From Haloactinomyces albus (GTDB lineage: Bacteria; Actinomycetota; Actinomycetes; Mycobacteriales; Pseudonocardiaceae): DNA of 64,000 bases. Positions 8,832-17,508 of this stretch are shown here, piece by piece. Location of the stretch: assembly GCF_031458135.1 (NCBI RefSeq), contig NZ_JAVDXW010000001.1, positions 1,860,001 through 1,924,000 on the forward strand. The letters are read 5' to 3'. The notes under the pieces were generated by a model. The model searched no databases. It was not told the DNA's origin and saw only the letters and a list, made by a program, of their open reading frames with translations. Numbering within the stretch: position 1 is the stretch's first letter; each line of letters opens with the position of its first letter. A program made the position numbers and the translations under genes.

Positions 8832-11741
8832 TCAGAGGTTCCGGTGTGCTCGGCTCCATCCGTGCAACCTGTTGCGTGCCTCCCCCGCACGAGGCGAGCC
8901 ACCCGCCTCGAAAATCGACAATGCGGTCTCCCAACGCGTCCGTGCCACCGGCCGGTTCCTGCGTAGGTCGGCCGCGTCTCCCAAACCGAGGTAGGCGGCG
9001 GCCTGCCGCATCGCCGAGCCACACCGCTGCGCGACGTCGAGTGCCTCCTGATGGTAGCGCTCGGCCTCGGTCACGTGGCCCATTTCGACACTGACCTCCC
9101 CGCAGTTGTTCAGCACCATCGCGAGGGTCTCCAGGTCGTCGGCCTCCCGATACATCGCTTCGGCCGCACGCAGGTGGACCAGTGCGGCTTCCCGATCGCC
9201 GCTGACCTGCTCGACCTGGGCGAGATTGTTCAGGGCACCGGCCTCGCGATAGCGGTCACCGAGCATCCGATAGGCGTTCAGCGCTTCCTCGCAGTGCCGT
9301 TGCGCCTCGTCGTAGCGCCCCAGCCGGAACAACGCACTGCCCAGGTTGACCTGCGCCATGGCCAGCCAGCTCGATTCGCCCGTGTTCACCGCATCCGCAT
9401 AGGACTCGGCGTAGTACTCCAGAGCCACGGCGGGACTGCCCGACCGCGAGTGCACGACACCGAGTCCGGCGGACATGAGTACCTTGCCCGCCGGGTCGTC
9501 GAGCTTGCGCGCGGAGTCCAGACCGGTGTTGTAGATCGCGATCCAGTCCTCCCACGGGCACCGCACCATGAGGTAGTTGAACTGCAGGCGTACCAGTGGC
9601 CAGGCGTACTCGTGCAGTTCCTCGGCGTTGGCGGTACCGATCGCCGCCACGAGATTCGGCCATTCCGCATCGAACCACTCCAGCGCTTCCGCACGGCCGG
9701 TGATGGCCGGACGTACCGTGGTGTCGTCACCGGAGAAGTCCAGTTCGTCCCGAGCCGGCCGCAGGAAGCGGCGCGCATGATCGGCGACCACCAGGTAGTG
9801 ATGCAACAGCCTGCGCAGGGCGGCTCGGGCGCAGTCCGCCCCGGATCCGGCCGTCTCCTCGGCGCCTGCGGCGAGGAGGTCTCGCGCATACAGCCGCAGC
9901 AGGTCGTGCATGCCGAAACGGTCCGAATCGGGCTCGGTCACCAGGTGTGCCAGCACCAGCGCGCGGAGACGGCGCCGCGCCGTGGGCGGATCGGTGCCAC
10001 ACAACGCGGCCACGGTGTGTGCGGTGAAGGTGTGCCCGGGCACCGTTCCCAACAGGCGGAACATGGTGGCGTGTGCGGGATGCAGATTGCGGTAGGAGAT
10101 ATCGAAAGCCCGGCGCACGCTGGCGTCGGAACCATCGATATCCAGACCGTGCAGTCGATTTCGCTCATCGGTGAGTTCGTCGACCAGGTCGGCCACGCCG
10201 CGCCCGGGATTGGCCGCCAACCGCGCGGCCGCGATGCGCAAAGCCAGCGGCAGACCCCCGCACAGATCGGCGAGCCTGCGGGCGGCGACCGGTTCGGAGG
10301 CCGATCTGCCCGGTACTCCCGCCCGGTCGAGCAGCTCCACGGCCGCGGGAGTGGGCAGAGTTTCCAGCGGGAGCATCCGCGCACCACTGCGCACCACGAG
10401 CTCGTCGAGCCTGCGGCGACTGGTCACCACCACCAGCGATCCGGGACTTCCGGGCAACAGCGGCCGGACCTGATCGGAGTCCCTGGCGTCGTCGAGCAGC
10501 ACCAGCACCCGTCGATCGGCCAGCAAGGAACGGTACAGCGCAGCGCGGCCGTCGAGATCCACCGGAATCGCGTCGGCGGCCACTCCCAGCGCCTTCAGAA
10601 ATCCGATCAGCGCCTCCCCCGGGGACAGCGGTGCCCGCTCGGAGTCGAATCCACGCAACGAGGCGTGCAGACGGCCGTCGGTGAAGGTGTGGGCAACGCG
10701 ATGCGCCCAGGTCACCGCGAGGGCGCTCTTACCGACCCCCGCCGGCCCGGTGAGTACGGCAAGCAGGTTTCCCATGCCCTGTTCGCGGTCTGCCAGTATC
10801 CGGTCCAGCGCCGCCAGTTCCCGATCCCTGCCCACGAAACCGGCCACAGCGGGCGGCAGCTCCGCGGGAACCGGCCGGGCGCTGCCGCCATCGGCAGGCA
10901 CGGTTGCCGCGGAACCACGGTCTCCGCCGAGCAGTGTCTCGTCGTCTCGAAGCAGCTGCTCATACAGGGAGCGCAATTCCGGGCCGGGATCGATGCCGAG
11001 TTCGTCGGACAGCCGCTCGCGCAGAGCGTGATACCGAGCCTGCGCATCCGCTCGCTGGCCCGACCGGTAGTTGGCGAGCATGAGCTGCCCGGTCAGGCGT
11101 TCCCGCAGCGGATACTCGTCGACCAGTCCGGAGAGCTCGGCAACCAGATACTGGTGATGTCCGAGTTCCAGGCCCGCGGCGATACGCTCCTCCAGCGCGA
11201 GCAGGCGCAACTCGTCGAGATTCGCAGCGACCATTCGATGCAACCGACTCGAGGAGATATCGGACAGAACCGGGCCGCGCCAGAGCGTGAGTGCTTCGGA
11301 CAGCACCCGGGAACGCTCGGCGGGGTCGAGTCCGTATGCGTGGTTGATCAGCGCCCGGGCCCGGTGGGCGTCGATCCGGTCACTGTCGACCGTGAGCACG
11401 TACCCGGGTGCTCGGGTGAGGATGGTGGGCGCCTCCTCGTCACCTGCGGTGTCGGGTACCGCCGCGAGCATCTTGCGTAGCTTGGAGATGTAGCCGTGGA
11501 CGATCGTCCGAGCCGTGGCCGGTGGCGCCTCGCCCCAGAGCGTGGTGATGATCCGCTCCATCGACACGACCTGGTTCGGTTCGAACAACAAGCAGGCCAG
11601 CACACTGCGCATGCCGGGGTTGCCCAACGGCTGGAGAACCCCGCCGTGGAGCACCTCCAGCGGGCCGAGGACGCGGAACTCGAACCCCGTGCCCGGCGCG
11701 CCGGTCGAGCTGTCCTGCGGTGACATACTCCCCCAAAACAT
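8832..11741 (-). CDS. SARP/AfsR-type transcriptional regulator with NB-ARC and TPR domains
   Basis: A 969-residue regulator. In order: an OmpR-like winged helix (about 22-105), a bacterial transcriptional activation domain (about 112-265), an NB-ARC-type NTPase with Walker A GPAGVGKS (332-339) and Walker B LVLLDDA, and C-terminal TPR repeats (about 720-960). This is the AfsR layout; in Streptomyces such proteins activate secondary-metabolite genes in response to ATP/ADP binding and phosphorylation. No biosynthetic cluster lies beside it, so its targets are unknown. Two starts are possible, 11741 and an ATG five codons later that sits almost on top of a GGGGGAG stretch. Confidence 0.9.
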   Translation of the reverse strand: MFWGSMSPQDSSTGAPGTGFEFRVLGPLEVLHGGVLQPLGNPGMRSVLACLLFEPNQVVSMERIITTLWGEAPPATARTIVHGYISKLRKMLAAVPDTAGDEEAPTILTRAPGYVLTVDSDRIDAHRARALINHAYGLDPAERSRVLSEALTLWRGPVLSDISSSRLHRMVAANLDELRLLALEERIAAGLELGHHQYLVAELSGLVDEYPLRERLTGQLMLANYRSGQRADAQARYHALRERLSDELGIDPGPELRSLYEQLLRDDETLLGGDRGSAATVPADGGSARPVPAELPPAVAGFVGRDRELAALDRILADREQGMGNLLAVLTGPAGVGKSALAVTWAHRVAHTFTDGRLHASLRGFDSERAPLSPGEALIGFLKALGVAADAIPVDLDGRAALYRSLLADRRVLVLLDDARDSDQVRPLLPGSPGSLVVVTSRRRLDELVVRSGARMLPLETLPTPAAVELLDRAGVPGRSASEPVAARRLADLCGGLPLALRIAAARLAANPGRGVADLVDELTDERNRLHGLDIDGSDASVRRAFDISYRNLHPAHATMFRLLGTVPGHTFTAHTVAALCGTDPPTARRRLRALVLAHLVTEPDSDRFGMHDLLRLYARDLLAAGAEETAGSGADCARAALRRLLHHYLVVADHARRFLRPARDELDFSGDDTTVRPAITGRAEALEWFDAEWPNLVAAIGTANAEELHEYAWPLVRLQFNYLMVRCPWEDWIAIYNTGLDSARKLDDPAGKVLMSAGLGVVHSRSGSPAVALEYYAESYADAVNTGESSWLAMAQVNLGSALFRLGRYDEAQRHCEEALNAYRMLGDRYREAGALNNLAQVEQVSGDREAALVHLRAAEAMYREADDLETLAMVLNNCGEVSVEMGHVTEAERYHQEALDVAQRCGSAMRQAAAYLGLGDAADLRRNRPVARTRWETALSIFEAGGSPRAGEARNRLHGWSRAHRNL

Positions 11742-11891
11742 GATTCGGTTTTCATATTTTGACCGATTCAGGCGACAAGAACAAACGCAGCCGAATCACC
11801 AAAGGTTGCACCGATGCCTGCCGTGGAACGCACACGGCCAGTAGAGTCGTGCTGCAACCACCCGAACCGGACCACTGTGGAAGGAGCCCGC

Positions 11892-12926
11892 GTGTCCATG
11901 TCGTCCACAGTGGTCGATCGCGCCGTGGGCTGCCTGCTCGGCGGCGCCCTCGGTGATGCACTCGGCTCGCCTGTCGAGTTTCTGCAGTACGCCGACATCC
12001 GCGCCGAGTACGGCGACGTCGGAATCACCGAGCCGCCGCCGCAGGCGCTGCTCGGAGACTCGACACAACTGGCACTGTTCACCGGGGAGGGCTACCTCAA
12101 CGCCTGGACCACCGGCAACAGTGGAGGCCCGTGGCGTCCCGTGGAGGCCACCGCCGCCGCCTATCGCCGGTGGCTGATCACGCAGCAGGAGCACAAACCC
12201 CGTCCCGGAGCGACCGGCCTGCTCGCCGAGGCCGAACTGTACGCCAACCGCTCACCCGGGCTCTCCAGCCTGCGTGCACTTCAGGAGGAGCAACTCGGCA
12301 CGCCCGAACGGCCACGCAACAGTTCCCGGGGTTGCGGTGGAGCCGACCGTAGCGCACCGCTCGGTTTCGCCCCGACCGCGGAAATGAGCTACGCACTGGG
12401 CTGCCAGTTCGGCGCCCTCACCCACGGTGGCACCGGCGGCTGGGCCCCGGCCGGGGCGATGGCCCTGATGGCGCATCTGGTCGCGGTGAAAGGCAGACGG
12501 CTGCCCGAGGCAGTCGACCAGGCCGCGGGCAGGGTGCTGCGCGAGGACGCCGAGACCGCGGCGGCACTCGCGGAAGCGGCGACGCTGGCCCGGCTCGGCG
12601 CAGGTATCGGCCACATCGAACGCCTCGGACAGGGCTGGGTCGGCCCCGAGGCGGTGGCCATCGGCGCGTACTGTGCGCTGGCCATGCCCAAACCCGGCCA
12701 GTTCGCCGATGCGTTACGCCTGGCGGCCAACCACTCCGGCCACAGCGATACGACCGCCGCACTCACCGGCTCGTTGCTCGGGGCTCGGCACGGCACTGCC
12801 GTACTGCCCAGGCCGTGGCTGGACCGGTTGGAACTGGCCGATGTGATCGAACGCATCGGCCACGATCTCGGCGCGTCCTGCGTCGGTGAGAAGTTCAGCG
12901 AGCGTCGCTACCTCGCCTTGGCCTGA
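11892..12926 (+). CDS. ADP-ribosylglycohydrolase (DraG/ARH)-like protein
   Basis: About 344 residues. The N-terminal signature GCLLGGALGDALGSPVEF is diagnostic of the ADP-ribosylglycohydrolase family, which removes ADP-ribose from proteins with two Mg ions. The first metal motif reads LGDSTQL instead of the usual TDDTQM, and the C-terminal motif reads GHSDTTAA instead of GDTDT; several metal-ligand positions are therefore changed. Activity may be altered or lost. The GTG at 11892 was chosen because AAGGAG lies 5 bases before it; the ATG at 11898 is nearly as good. It is divergent from the SARP gene and stands alone before the ectoine operon. Confidence 0.8.
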   Translation: MSMSSTVVDRAVGCLLGGALGDALGSPVEFLQYADIRAEYGDVGITEPPPQALLGDSTQLALFTGEGYLNAWTTGNSGGPWRPVEATAAAYRRWLITQQEHKPRPGATGLLAEAELYANRSPGLSSLRALQEEQLGTPERPRNSSRGCGGADRSAPLGFAPTAEMSYALGCQFGALTHGGTGGWAPAGAMALMAHLVAVKGRRLPEAVDQAAGRVLREDAETAAALAEAATLARLGAGIGHIERLGQGWVGPEAVAIGAYCALAMPKPGQFADALRLAANHSGHSDTTAALTGSLLGARHGTAVLPRPWLDRLELADVIERIGHDLGASCVGEKFSERRYLALA

Positions 12927-13027
12927 GCAGCCCTCCCAGGCACCGCACCCCAAAGGACCGCCCCGCACGGACGTGCGAAAGGTTCCCCTCACCCGGCACT
13001 TGCGGATGAGGGCACCATGCATCGCTC

Positions 13028-13927
13028 TTACCGCGTCACGGGAGTGAAGTCGTGTGCGGCGATGAACTCGGGCCTGGGTTCCACCGCCGCGTACGGCTCG
13101 ACCAGCGTGTTGTGCACACTGTTGAACACCACGAAAATGTTCGAGCGCGGGAACGGAGTGATGTTGTTGCCCGAACCGTGTAGGCAGTTCGAGTCGAACC
13201 ACAGCGCCGAACCCGCCGATCCGGTGAACTGCTCGATCCCGCACTCGTAGGCGAGCTTGGTGATGTCGTCATGGCTCGGCACGCCGACTTCCTGCTCCTT
13301 CAGCGAGGACCGGTAGTTGCGCTGCGGAGTTTCACCGGCACACGAGATGAACCTTCGATGCGAGCCGGGAATGATCATCAGCCCGCCGTTGAACGGGTAA
13401 TTGTCGGTCAGCGCGATCGAGATGCTCACCGCACGCGGTGCGGGCATCCCATCTTCCGCATGCCACGTCTCGAAATCGGAGTGCCAGTAGAAACCGTTGC
13501 CCTCGAAACCGGGCATGTAATTGATCCGGCTCTGGTGGACGTAGACATCGGAACCGAGGATCTGCCGGGCCCGATCGAGCACCCGCGGATCCCGGACCAG
13601 TTCACCGAGAGGGCCACTGATCTTGTGTACATCGAAAATCGAACGGACCTGGTCGGAGCTCTTCTCCACCACGGTGCGCTCGTCGGCACGCACCTCCGGG
13701 TCCCGCGTCAGACGGTCCAGTTCGTGCCAGTACGCCTGCACCTCGGCCGGGGACAGCAGCCCTTCCACGGAGTGAAAGCCCCTGTCCGCATGGGCGGCCA
13801 GTTCCGCGCGGCTCGCCGGGCCGGAGTCCACTCCCGGCCATACGGTGGGATCCCTGCGCTCGATCAGTTCGGATGCGTTTCCCCGAGTGGGGTAATGATC
13901 CCGCGTGCTCGCATCTGCGACGGTCAT
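13028..13927 (-). CDS. ectD: Ectoine hydroxylase
   Basis: 299 residues. A Fe(II)/2-oxoglutarate dioxygenase that converts ectoine to 5-hydroxyectoine. The EctD signature WHSDFETWHAEDGMP is present with iron ligands His149 and Asp151; the third ligand is His250 in FDSNCLHGSGNN. The start was placed at the ATG at 13925-13927, which follows AAGGAGG at proper spacing and gives the usual EctD length, rather than 21 codons upstream. It is the last gene of the ect set, about 210 bp after ectC, so it may also have its own promoter. Its presence implies synthesis of hydroxyectoine as well as ectoine. Confidence 0.95.
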   Translation of the reverse strand: MTVADASTRDHYPTRGNASELIERRDPTVWPGVDSGPASRAELAAHADRGFHSVEGLLSPAEVQAYWHELDRLTRDPEVRADERTVVEKSSDQVRSIFDVHKISGPLGELVRDPRVLDRARQILGSDVYVHQSRINYMPGFEGNGFYWHSDFETWHAEDGMPAPRAVSISIALTDNYPFNGGLMIIPGSHRRFISCAGETPQRNYRSSLKEQEVGVPSHDDITKLAYECGIEQFTGSAGSALWFDSNCLHGSGNNITPFPRSNIFVVFNSVHNTLVEPYAAVEPRPEFIAAHDFTPVTR

Positions 13928-14136
13928 CGTACGCGCCTCCTTCTCGAATTCCCGCCGGAGCGACTGGTGCGCATCGCGCACCGTCGCCATTTCTCGGTTC
14001 CTCGTTGGGAGTGTGTTCCCCGTCAGGGGAAGACCAGCCGCGTCCCGCCACGGCGGATAACCGGCCGGGTCGTAGCCTCGACCCTACTAGCTGCGGTTAC
14101 CCGCCGTCCGGGATATTCATGCGTGCACGTGTGTGA

Positions 14137-14547
14137 TCAGGTGGCTGCCGCCGTATCGTCGTCCTCCACGACCACCGGGTACACGCCGTTCTCGTCGTGG
14201 ACCTCACGGCCGGTCACCGGTGGATTGAACACGCACACCGTGCGCATGTCGGTCTTCGGCCGCACCTGGTGCTTGTCGTGATCGTTCAGCAGGTACAGCG
14301 AGCCGGGCTTGAGCTGGTGTGTCTCGCCCGTGGCCTTGTCAGTGATCTCGCCTTCGCCCTCGAAGACGAACACCGCCTCGATGTGGTTGGCGTACCAGAA
14401 GTCGTTCACGGTCCCGGCATACAGCGTGGTCTCGTGTACCGAGAAACCCGCCTTCTCCTTGGCCAGGATGATCCGCTTGCTGCGCCACCCCTCGGTTTTG
14501 ATGTCGGCGTCGGTGTTCTCGACGTCGGCGAGAGTACGAACGAGCAA
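14137..14547 (-). CDS. ectC: L-ectoine synthase
   Basis: 136 residues of the cupin-fold ectoine synthase, which cyclises N-gamma-acetyl-diaminobutyrate to ectoine. The family pattern is clear: [20 protein letters not shown] at the start, then [15 protein letters not shown] and [10 protein letters not shown]. The start codon is an unusual TTG (14545-14547) placed after a GGAGGAGGAG ribosome site; the residues after it match the normal EctC start (M-x-VR), so TTG is well supported. It lies 110 bp after ectB, with a strong hairpin in the gap. Confidence 0.95.
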   Translation of the reverse strand: MLVRTLADVENTDADIKTEGWRSKRIILAKEKAGFSVHETTLYAGTVNDFWYANHIEAVFVFEGEGEITDKATGETHQLKPGSLYLLNDHDKHQVRPKTDMRTVCVFNPPVTGREVHDENGVYPVVVEDDDTAAAT

Positions 14548-14606
14548 CTCTCCTCCTCCTCAGTAAAAGTTCCCGGTTACCGGCTCACCGAATCGGTGCG
14601 CCCGCA

Positions 14607-14647
14607 CGACCGCCCGACCCGCACCGGTTCGGCGGGCCGGGCGGTCG
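14607..14647. promoter_or_regulatory. Hairpin in the ectB-ectC gap
   Basis: Arms CGACCGCCCGACCCG and CGGGCCGGGCGGTCG pair over 15 bp with one mismatch around an 11-base loop. No T-run follows, so it is more likely an mRNA processing or stability element, or a partial terminator setting the ectB:ectC ratio, than a full terminator. Confidence 0.5.
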
Positions 14648-14657
14648 GCGATGCGAA

Positions 14658-15905
14658 TCATGCCAGGACAGCTTGCACCGAGTCGGTGAGGATCTGAAGG
14701 CCCTGCTCGAGCTCATCATCCGTCAGTGTCAGCGGCGGCATGATCTTGATGACCTCGCTGTCCGGGCCGGAGGTCTCCAGGATCATGCCCCGGTCGAACG
14801 CGGCCTTGGACACCTTGCCCGCCAATTCCGGATCCTCGAAGCCCAGCCCGCGGGCCAGTCCGCGGCCCTTGGCCACCGTGCCGTCGTGCTTGCCGGTGAT
14901 GGTCTCCAGCACCTGGCCGATGCGGTTGCCCTTGGCGATGGTCGACTTCTCCAGGGCGTCATCACTCCAGTACTGGCGCAGTGCCTCGGAAGCCGTCACG
15001 AACGCCGGGTTGTTGCCCCGGAAGGTGCCGTTGTGCTCGCCGGGTTCCCACACGTCGTGCTCGGACTTGATGAGGGTGACCGCCAGCGGGCTGCCGTAGC
15101 CGCCGATCGACTTGGACAGGCAGACGATGTCCGGGACGATCCCGGCCTCTTCGAAGCTGAAGAACGGACCCGTGCGCCCGCAGCCCATCTGCACGTCGTC
15201 GACGATGAGCAGCATGTTGTGCCGCTTGCACAGGTCGGCCAGTCCCCGCAGCCACTCCGCGCGGGAGTTGTTGATGCCGCCCTCGCCCTGCAACGTCTCG
15301 ACGATCACGGCGGCGGGCTCGTTCAAGCCACTGCCGCTGTCCTGCATCAACCGCTCGAAGTACAGGAAGTCGTCGACCTGGCCCTCGAAGTAGTTGTCAT
15401 AGGGCATCGGCGTGGCGTGCACGAGCGGAATACCCGCGCCACCGCGCTTCATCGAGTTCCCGGTCACCGACAGCGAGCCCAGCGTCATGCCGTGGAAGGC
15501 ATTGGTGAAGCTGATGATCGATTGCCTGCCGGTGATCTTGCGGGCCAGTTTCAACGCGGCCTCGACCGAGTTGGTCCCGGTCGGCCCGGGGAACTGGACC
15601 TTGTAGTCCAGCCCGCGCGGCTTGAGGAGCTTTTCGTCGACGGTTTCGAGGAACTCGCGTTTGGCCACCGTGGCCTGGTCCAGCCCGTGGTGCACGCCGT
15701 CCCGCTCGATATATTCGAGAAGTTTTCGCTTCAGTATCGGATTGTTGTGACCATAATTCAGCGCCCCGGCACCCGCGAAGAAGTCGAGATAGGGCTTACC
15801 GCCCTCGTCATACAGCCAACTACCGAGGGCACGATCGAAAGTCGCAGGCCAGGTGCGACTGTAGCTTCGGGCCTCGGATTCCAGGGTTGCGAAAATGTCG
15901 TTCAC
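14658..15905 (-). CDS. ectB: Diaminobutyrate--2-oxoglutarate transaminase
   Basis: 415 residues of the class III aminotransferase family, first step of ectoine synthesis (aspartate semialdehyde to 2,4-diaminobutyrate). The N-terminus NDIFATLESEARSYSRTWP is typical for EctB. The PLP-binding segment is VCLSKSIGGYG with Lys265; the upstream DDVQMGCGRTG carries the cofactor Asp. The start codon is GTG (15903-15905) with GGAGG three bases before it. It lies between ectA and ectC on the same strand. No dedicated aspartokinase gene accompanies the set here. Confidence 0.95.
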   Translation of the reverse strand: MNDIFATLESEARSYSRTWPATFDRALGSWLYDEGGKPYLDFFAGAGALNYGHNNPILKRKLLEYIERDGVHHGLDQATVAKREFLETVDEKLLKPRGLDYKVQFPGPTGTNSVEAALKLARKITGRQSIISFTNAFHGMTLGSLSVTGNSMKRGGAGIPLVHATPMPYDNYFEGQVDDFLYFERLMQDSGSGLNEPAAVIVETLQGEGGINNSRAEWLRGLADLCKRHNMLLIVDDVQMGCGRTGPFFSFEEAGIVPDIVCLSKSIGGYGSPLAVTLIKSEHDVWEPGEHNGTFRGNNPAFVTASEALRQYWSDDALEKSTIAKGNRIGQVLETITGKHDGTVAKGRGLARGLGFEDPELAGKVSKAAFDRGMILETSGPDSEVIKIMPPLTLTDDELEQGLQILTDSVQAVLA

Positions 15906-16029
15906 GATCCTCCGTTCGGCCTGGCGACCACTGTGGTTCGTTCATCACGGGTCGCCGGCTACGTACGTCTCTTTCCCGCTCGGGAAGACTCTCGCGGCGT
16001 TCACTCACGAACAGGCACGCCGCCACCCG

Positions 16030-16581
16030 TCAAACCGGCGCAACCACCTCGGCGAATGGGCCGATGCGATACAGATCCTCACCCTCGTGCGCGTCCGGGA
16101 ACAGGTTCGGAGTGAACAACTCGCTGACCACAAGCTCCGCACCGCGCTGACGCGCCAGTGCGGAGAAGAGTTTGATCGATGCGGCATTGTCCGCCGTGAT
16201 CGTCGTTTCCAGGTAGCGAACACCACGCGGAAGCACGCGATCCAGCAACTGGCTCAGCAGCGAGCCCGCCACGCCACCACCACGCTGGGAAGCATCGACG
16301 GCGACCTGCCACACCACGATCGTGTCGGGCGCGTCCGGCCGGATGTAGCCGGTCACGAACCCCACGACCGTGCCGCCCACACGCGCCACCACGGAGGTGT
16401 GCGCGAAGTCGCGGCACCACAGCAAATAGACATAGGACGAGTTCACATCGAGCACCCCCGAATCACGAGTGATTCGATACAGTGCCGGACCGTCCGCGAC
16501 GGCCGGAGTGTCGATCTCCACCCGCCCGGCTGACCCGCCATCCCGCTCGTCGCCGTTATGGCTCGGTTTTTCGCCGGTCAT
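16030..16581 (-). CDS. ectA: Diaminobutyrate acetyltransferase
   Basis: 183 residues, GNAT fold. It acetylates 2,4-diaminobutyrate at the gamma amino group, the second step of ectoine synthesis. Family features include YRITRDSGVLDVNSSYVYLL, the acetyl-CoA loop QVAVDASQRGGGVAGSLL (about 92-109), and the C-terminal ENEELYRIG-like EGEDLYRIGPFAE. The first gene of the ectA-ectB-ectC-ectD set; the promoter should lie in the upstream 515-bp gap. The ribosome site before the ATG is weak (GGGGCAGC), and the first 25 residues are poorly conserved, so a later start is conceivable. Confidence 0.93.
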   Translation of the reverse strand: MTGEKPSHNGDERDGGSAGRVEIDTPAVADGPALYRITRDSGVLDVNSSYVYLLWCRDFAHTSVVARVGGTVVGFVTGYIRPDAPDTIVVWQVAVDASQRGGGVAGSLLSQLLDRVLPRGVRYLETTITADNAASIKLFSALARQRGAELVVSELFTPNLFPDAHEGEDLYRIGPFAEVVAPV

Positions 16582-17096
16582 GCTGCCCCAAGTTAACAGA
16601 ACATCGGTCCCGCGTCAGGCGGAGACCGCCGACACGGCCACACTCCCAGGCCAAACAGAACAAGCCCCGTGATGAGCACAACAAAAAGATTGCCTGCCTC
16701 ATCCGGAGGTGCTACGAAAAATTTTTCGTGTTAGCTGCTGCAGCTTGGTGATCACGACGTTGCGCAGGACAAAATCGGCACAACATCCGACAGGATCGAA
16801 GCCTGCTCGGAGTTCCCTCGCAAGCTCTTCCCGGGTCGGCGACGACCGGCAGCAGGCAATCGACACAGGCGGGCTCTCTCCCCGGCGGCGGTTTTTCGGG
16901 CGTACTGCACCCGCTTACGTTGCGAGTGATACTGGTCTCGAAAAAGCTTTCACTCGGTTCGAACCGGGTGAGGCTCTCCGGGGCGGGATTCCCCGGGCGA
17001 GTGAGTACCGATCGACCCGAGGGGATACGGGCCGCGTTGTCGGACCGAGCGCACTAAGGTGCACCACAGGTCCGGCCCGCCGAGAAAGGCACAGTC
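16582..17096. promoter_or_regulatory. ect operon upstream region
   Basis: About 515 bp of divergent intergenic DNA upstream of ectA and of a small rightward gene, AT-richer than its surroundings near 16660-16760. It contains a 16-bp AT-rich palindrome (separate entry). No protein-coding stretch is convincing. It should contain the osmotically controlled ect promoter; exact -10/-35 boxes were not assigned. Confidence 0.5.
16714..16729. promoter_or_regulatory. Perfect 16-bp palindrome upstream of ectA
   Basis: ACGAAAAATTTTTCGT is self-complementary over all 16 bases and lies about 135 bp upstream of ectA. Such an A/T-rich palindrome in a GC-rich genome is a plausible operator for an ect regulator. 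The binding protein is unknown. Confidence 0.5.
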
Positions 17097-17477
17097 GTGA
17101 TGAGTTCATCGCCGCAGCATCCGGTCGAAGCAGTGCACCAAGCCCGTGATGCGCTGCAGCAGGCCGCCGCCACGCAGGCTCATACCGATCCCGCACGGCA
17201 GGACCTGCCCGCCTACGGCTCGGCGGTCCTGGGCACCTTGAGCGCCTTGGGGGAGCTCGTCCGCGTGCTGGCCGACCAGGTCGACCAAGTCGATCGGGAG
17301 CGTCTCCGCCGGGAAGCCTTCCGGGACCATCCGCACGAGGCGCTCGAGCACGCCATCGAGCACCTGAACAACCTGCGTCAACTGCTGACCACGGCCGTGA
17401 CCAACGCCGAGAACTACTGGTGGACCGCCGAGCACATCCGTGCCGACACCCGTACGCCACCCGAGGACCAGGAGTGA
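17097..17477 (+). CDS. Small conserved-type hypothetical protein
   Basis: 126 residues, predicted soluble and largely helical, with no signal peptide or membrane segment. It is rich in Gln, Ala, Asp, Arg and His. It contains the segment GELVRVLADQVDQVDRERLRRE and a helical C-terminal half ending in EDQE. GTG at 17097 and ATG at 17100 are adjacent possible starts behind AGAAAGG. It is convergent with the DUF418 gene, with a gap of only 31 bp. Not recognised; codon use and composition look like a real actinobacterial gene, and small helical proteins of this kind are common in Pseudonocardiales. Confidence 0.65.
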   Translation: MMSSSPQHPVEAVHQARDALQQAAATQAHTDPARQDLPAYGSAVLGTLSALGELVRVLADQVDQVDRERLRREAFRDHPHEALEHAIEHLNNLRQLLTTAVTNAENYWWTAEHIRADTRTPPEDQE

Positions 17478-17508
17478 CCGAAAAGGCACACTTCGAGCTC
17501 CCCGGACG

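Noticed and set aside
9051-11480. An 809-codon open frame on the plus strand
   Set aside because: It is fully antisense to the SARP regulator, which has clear domains; long antisense frames are usual at this GC content.
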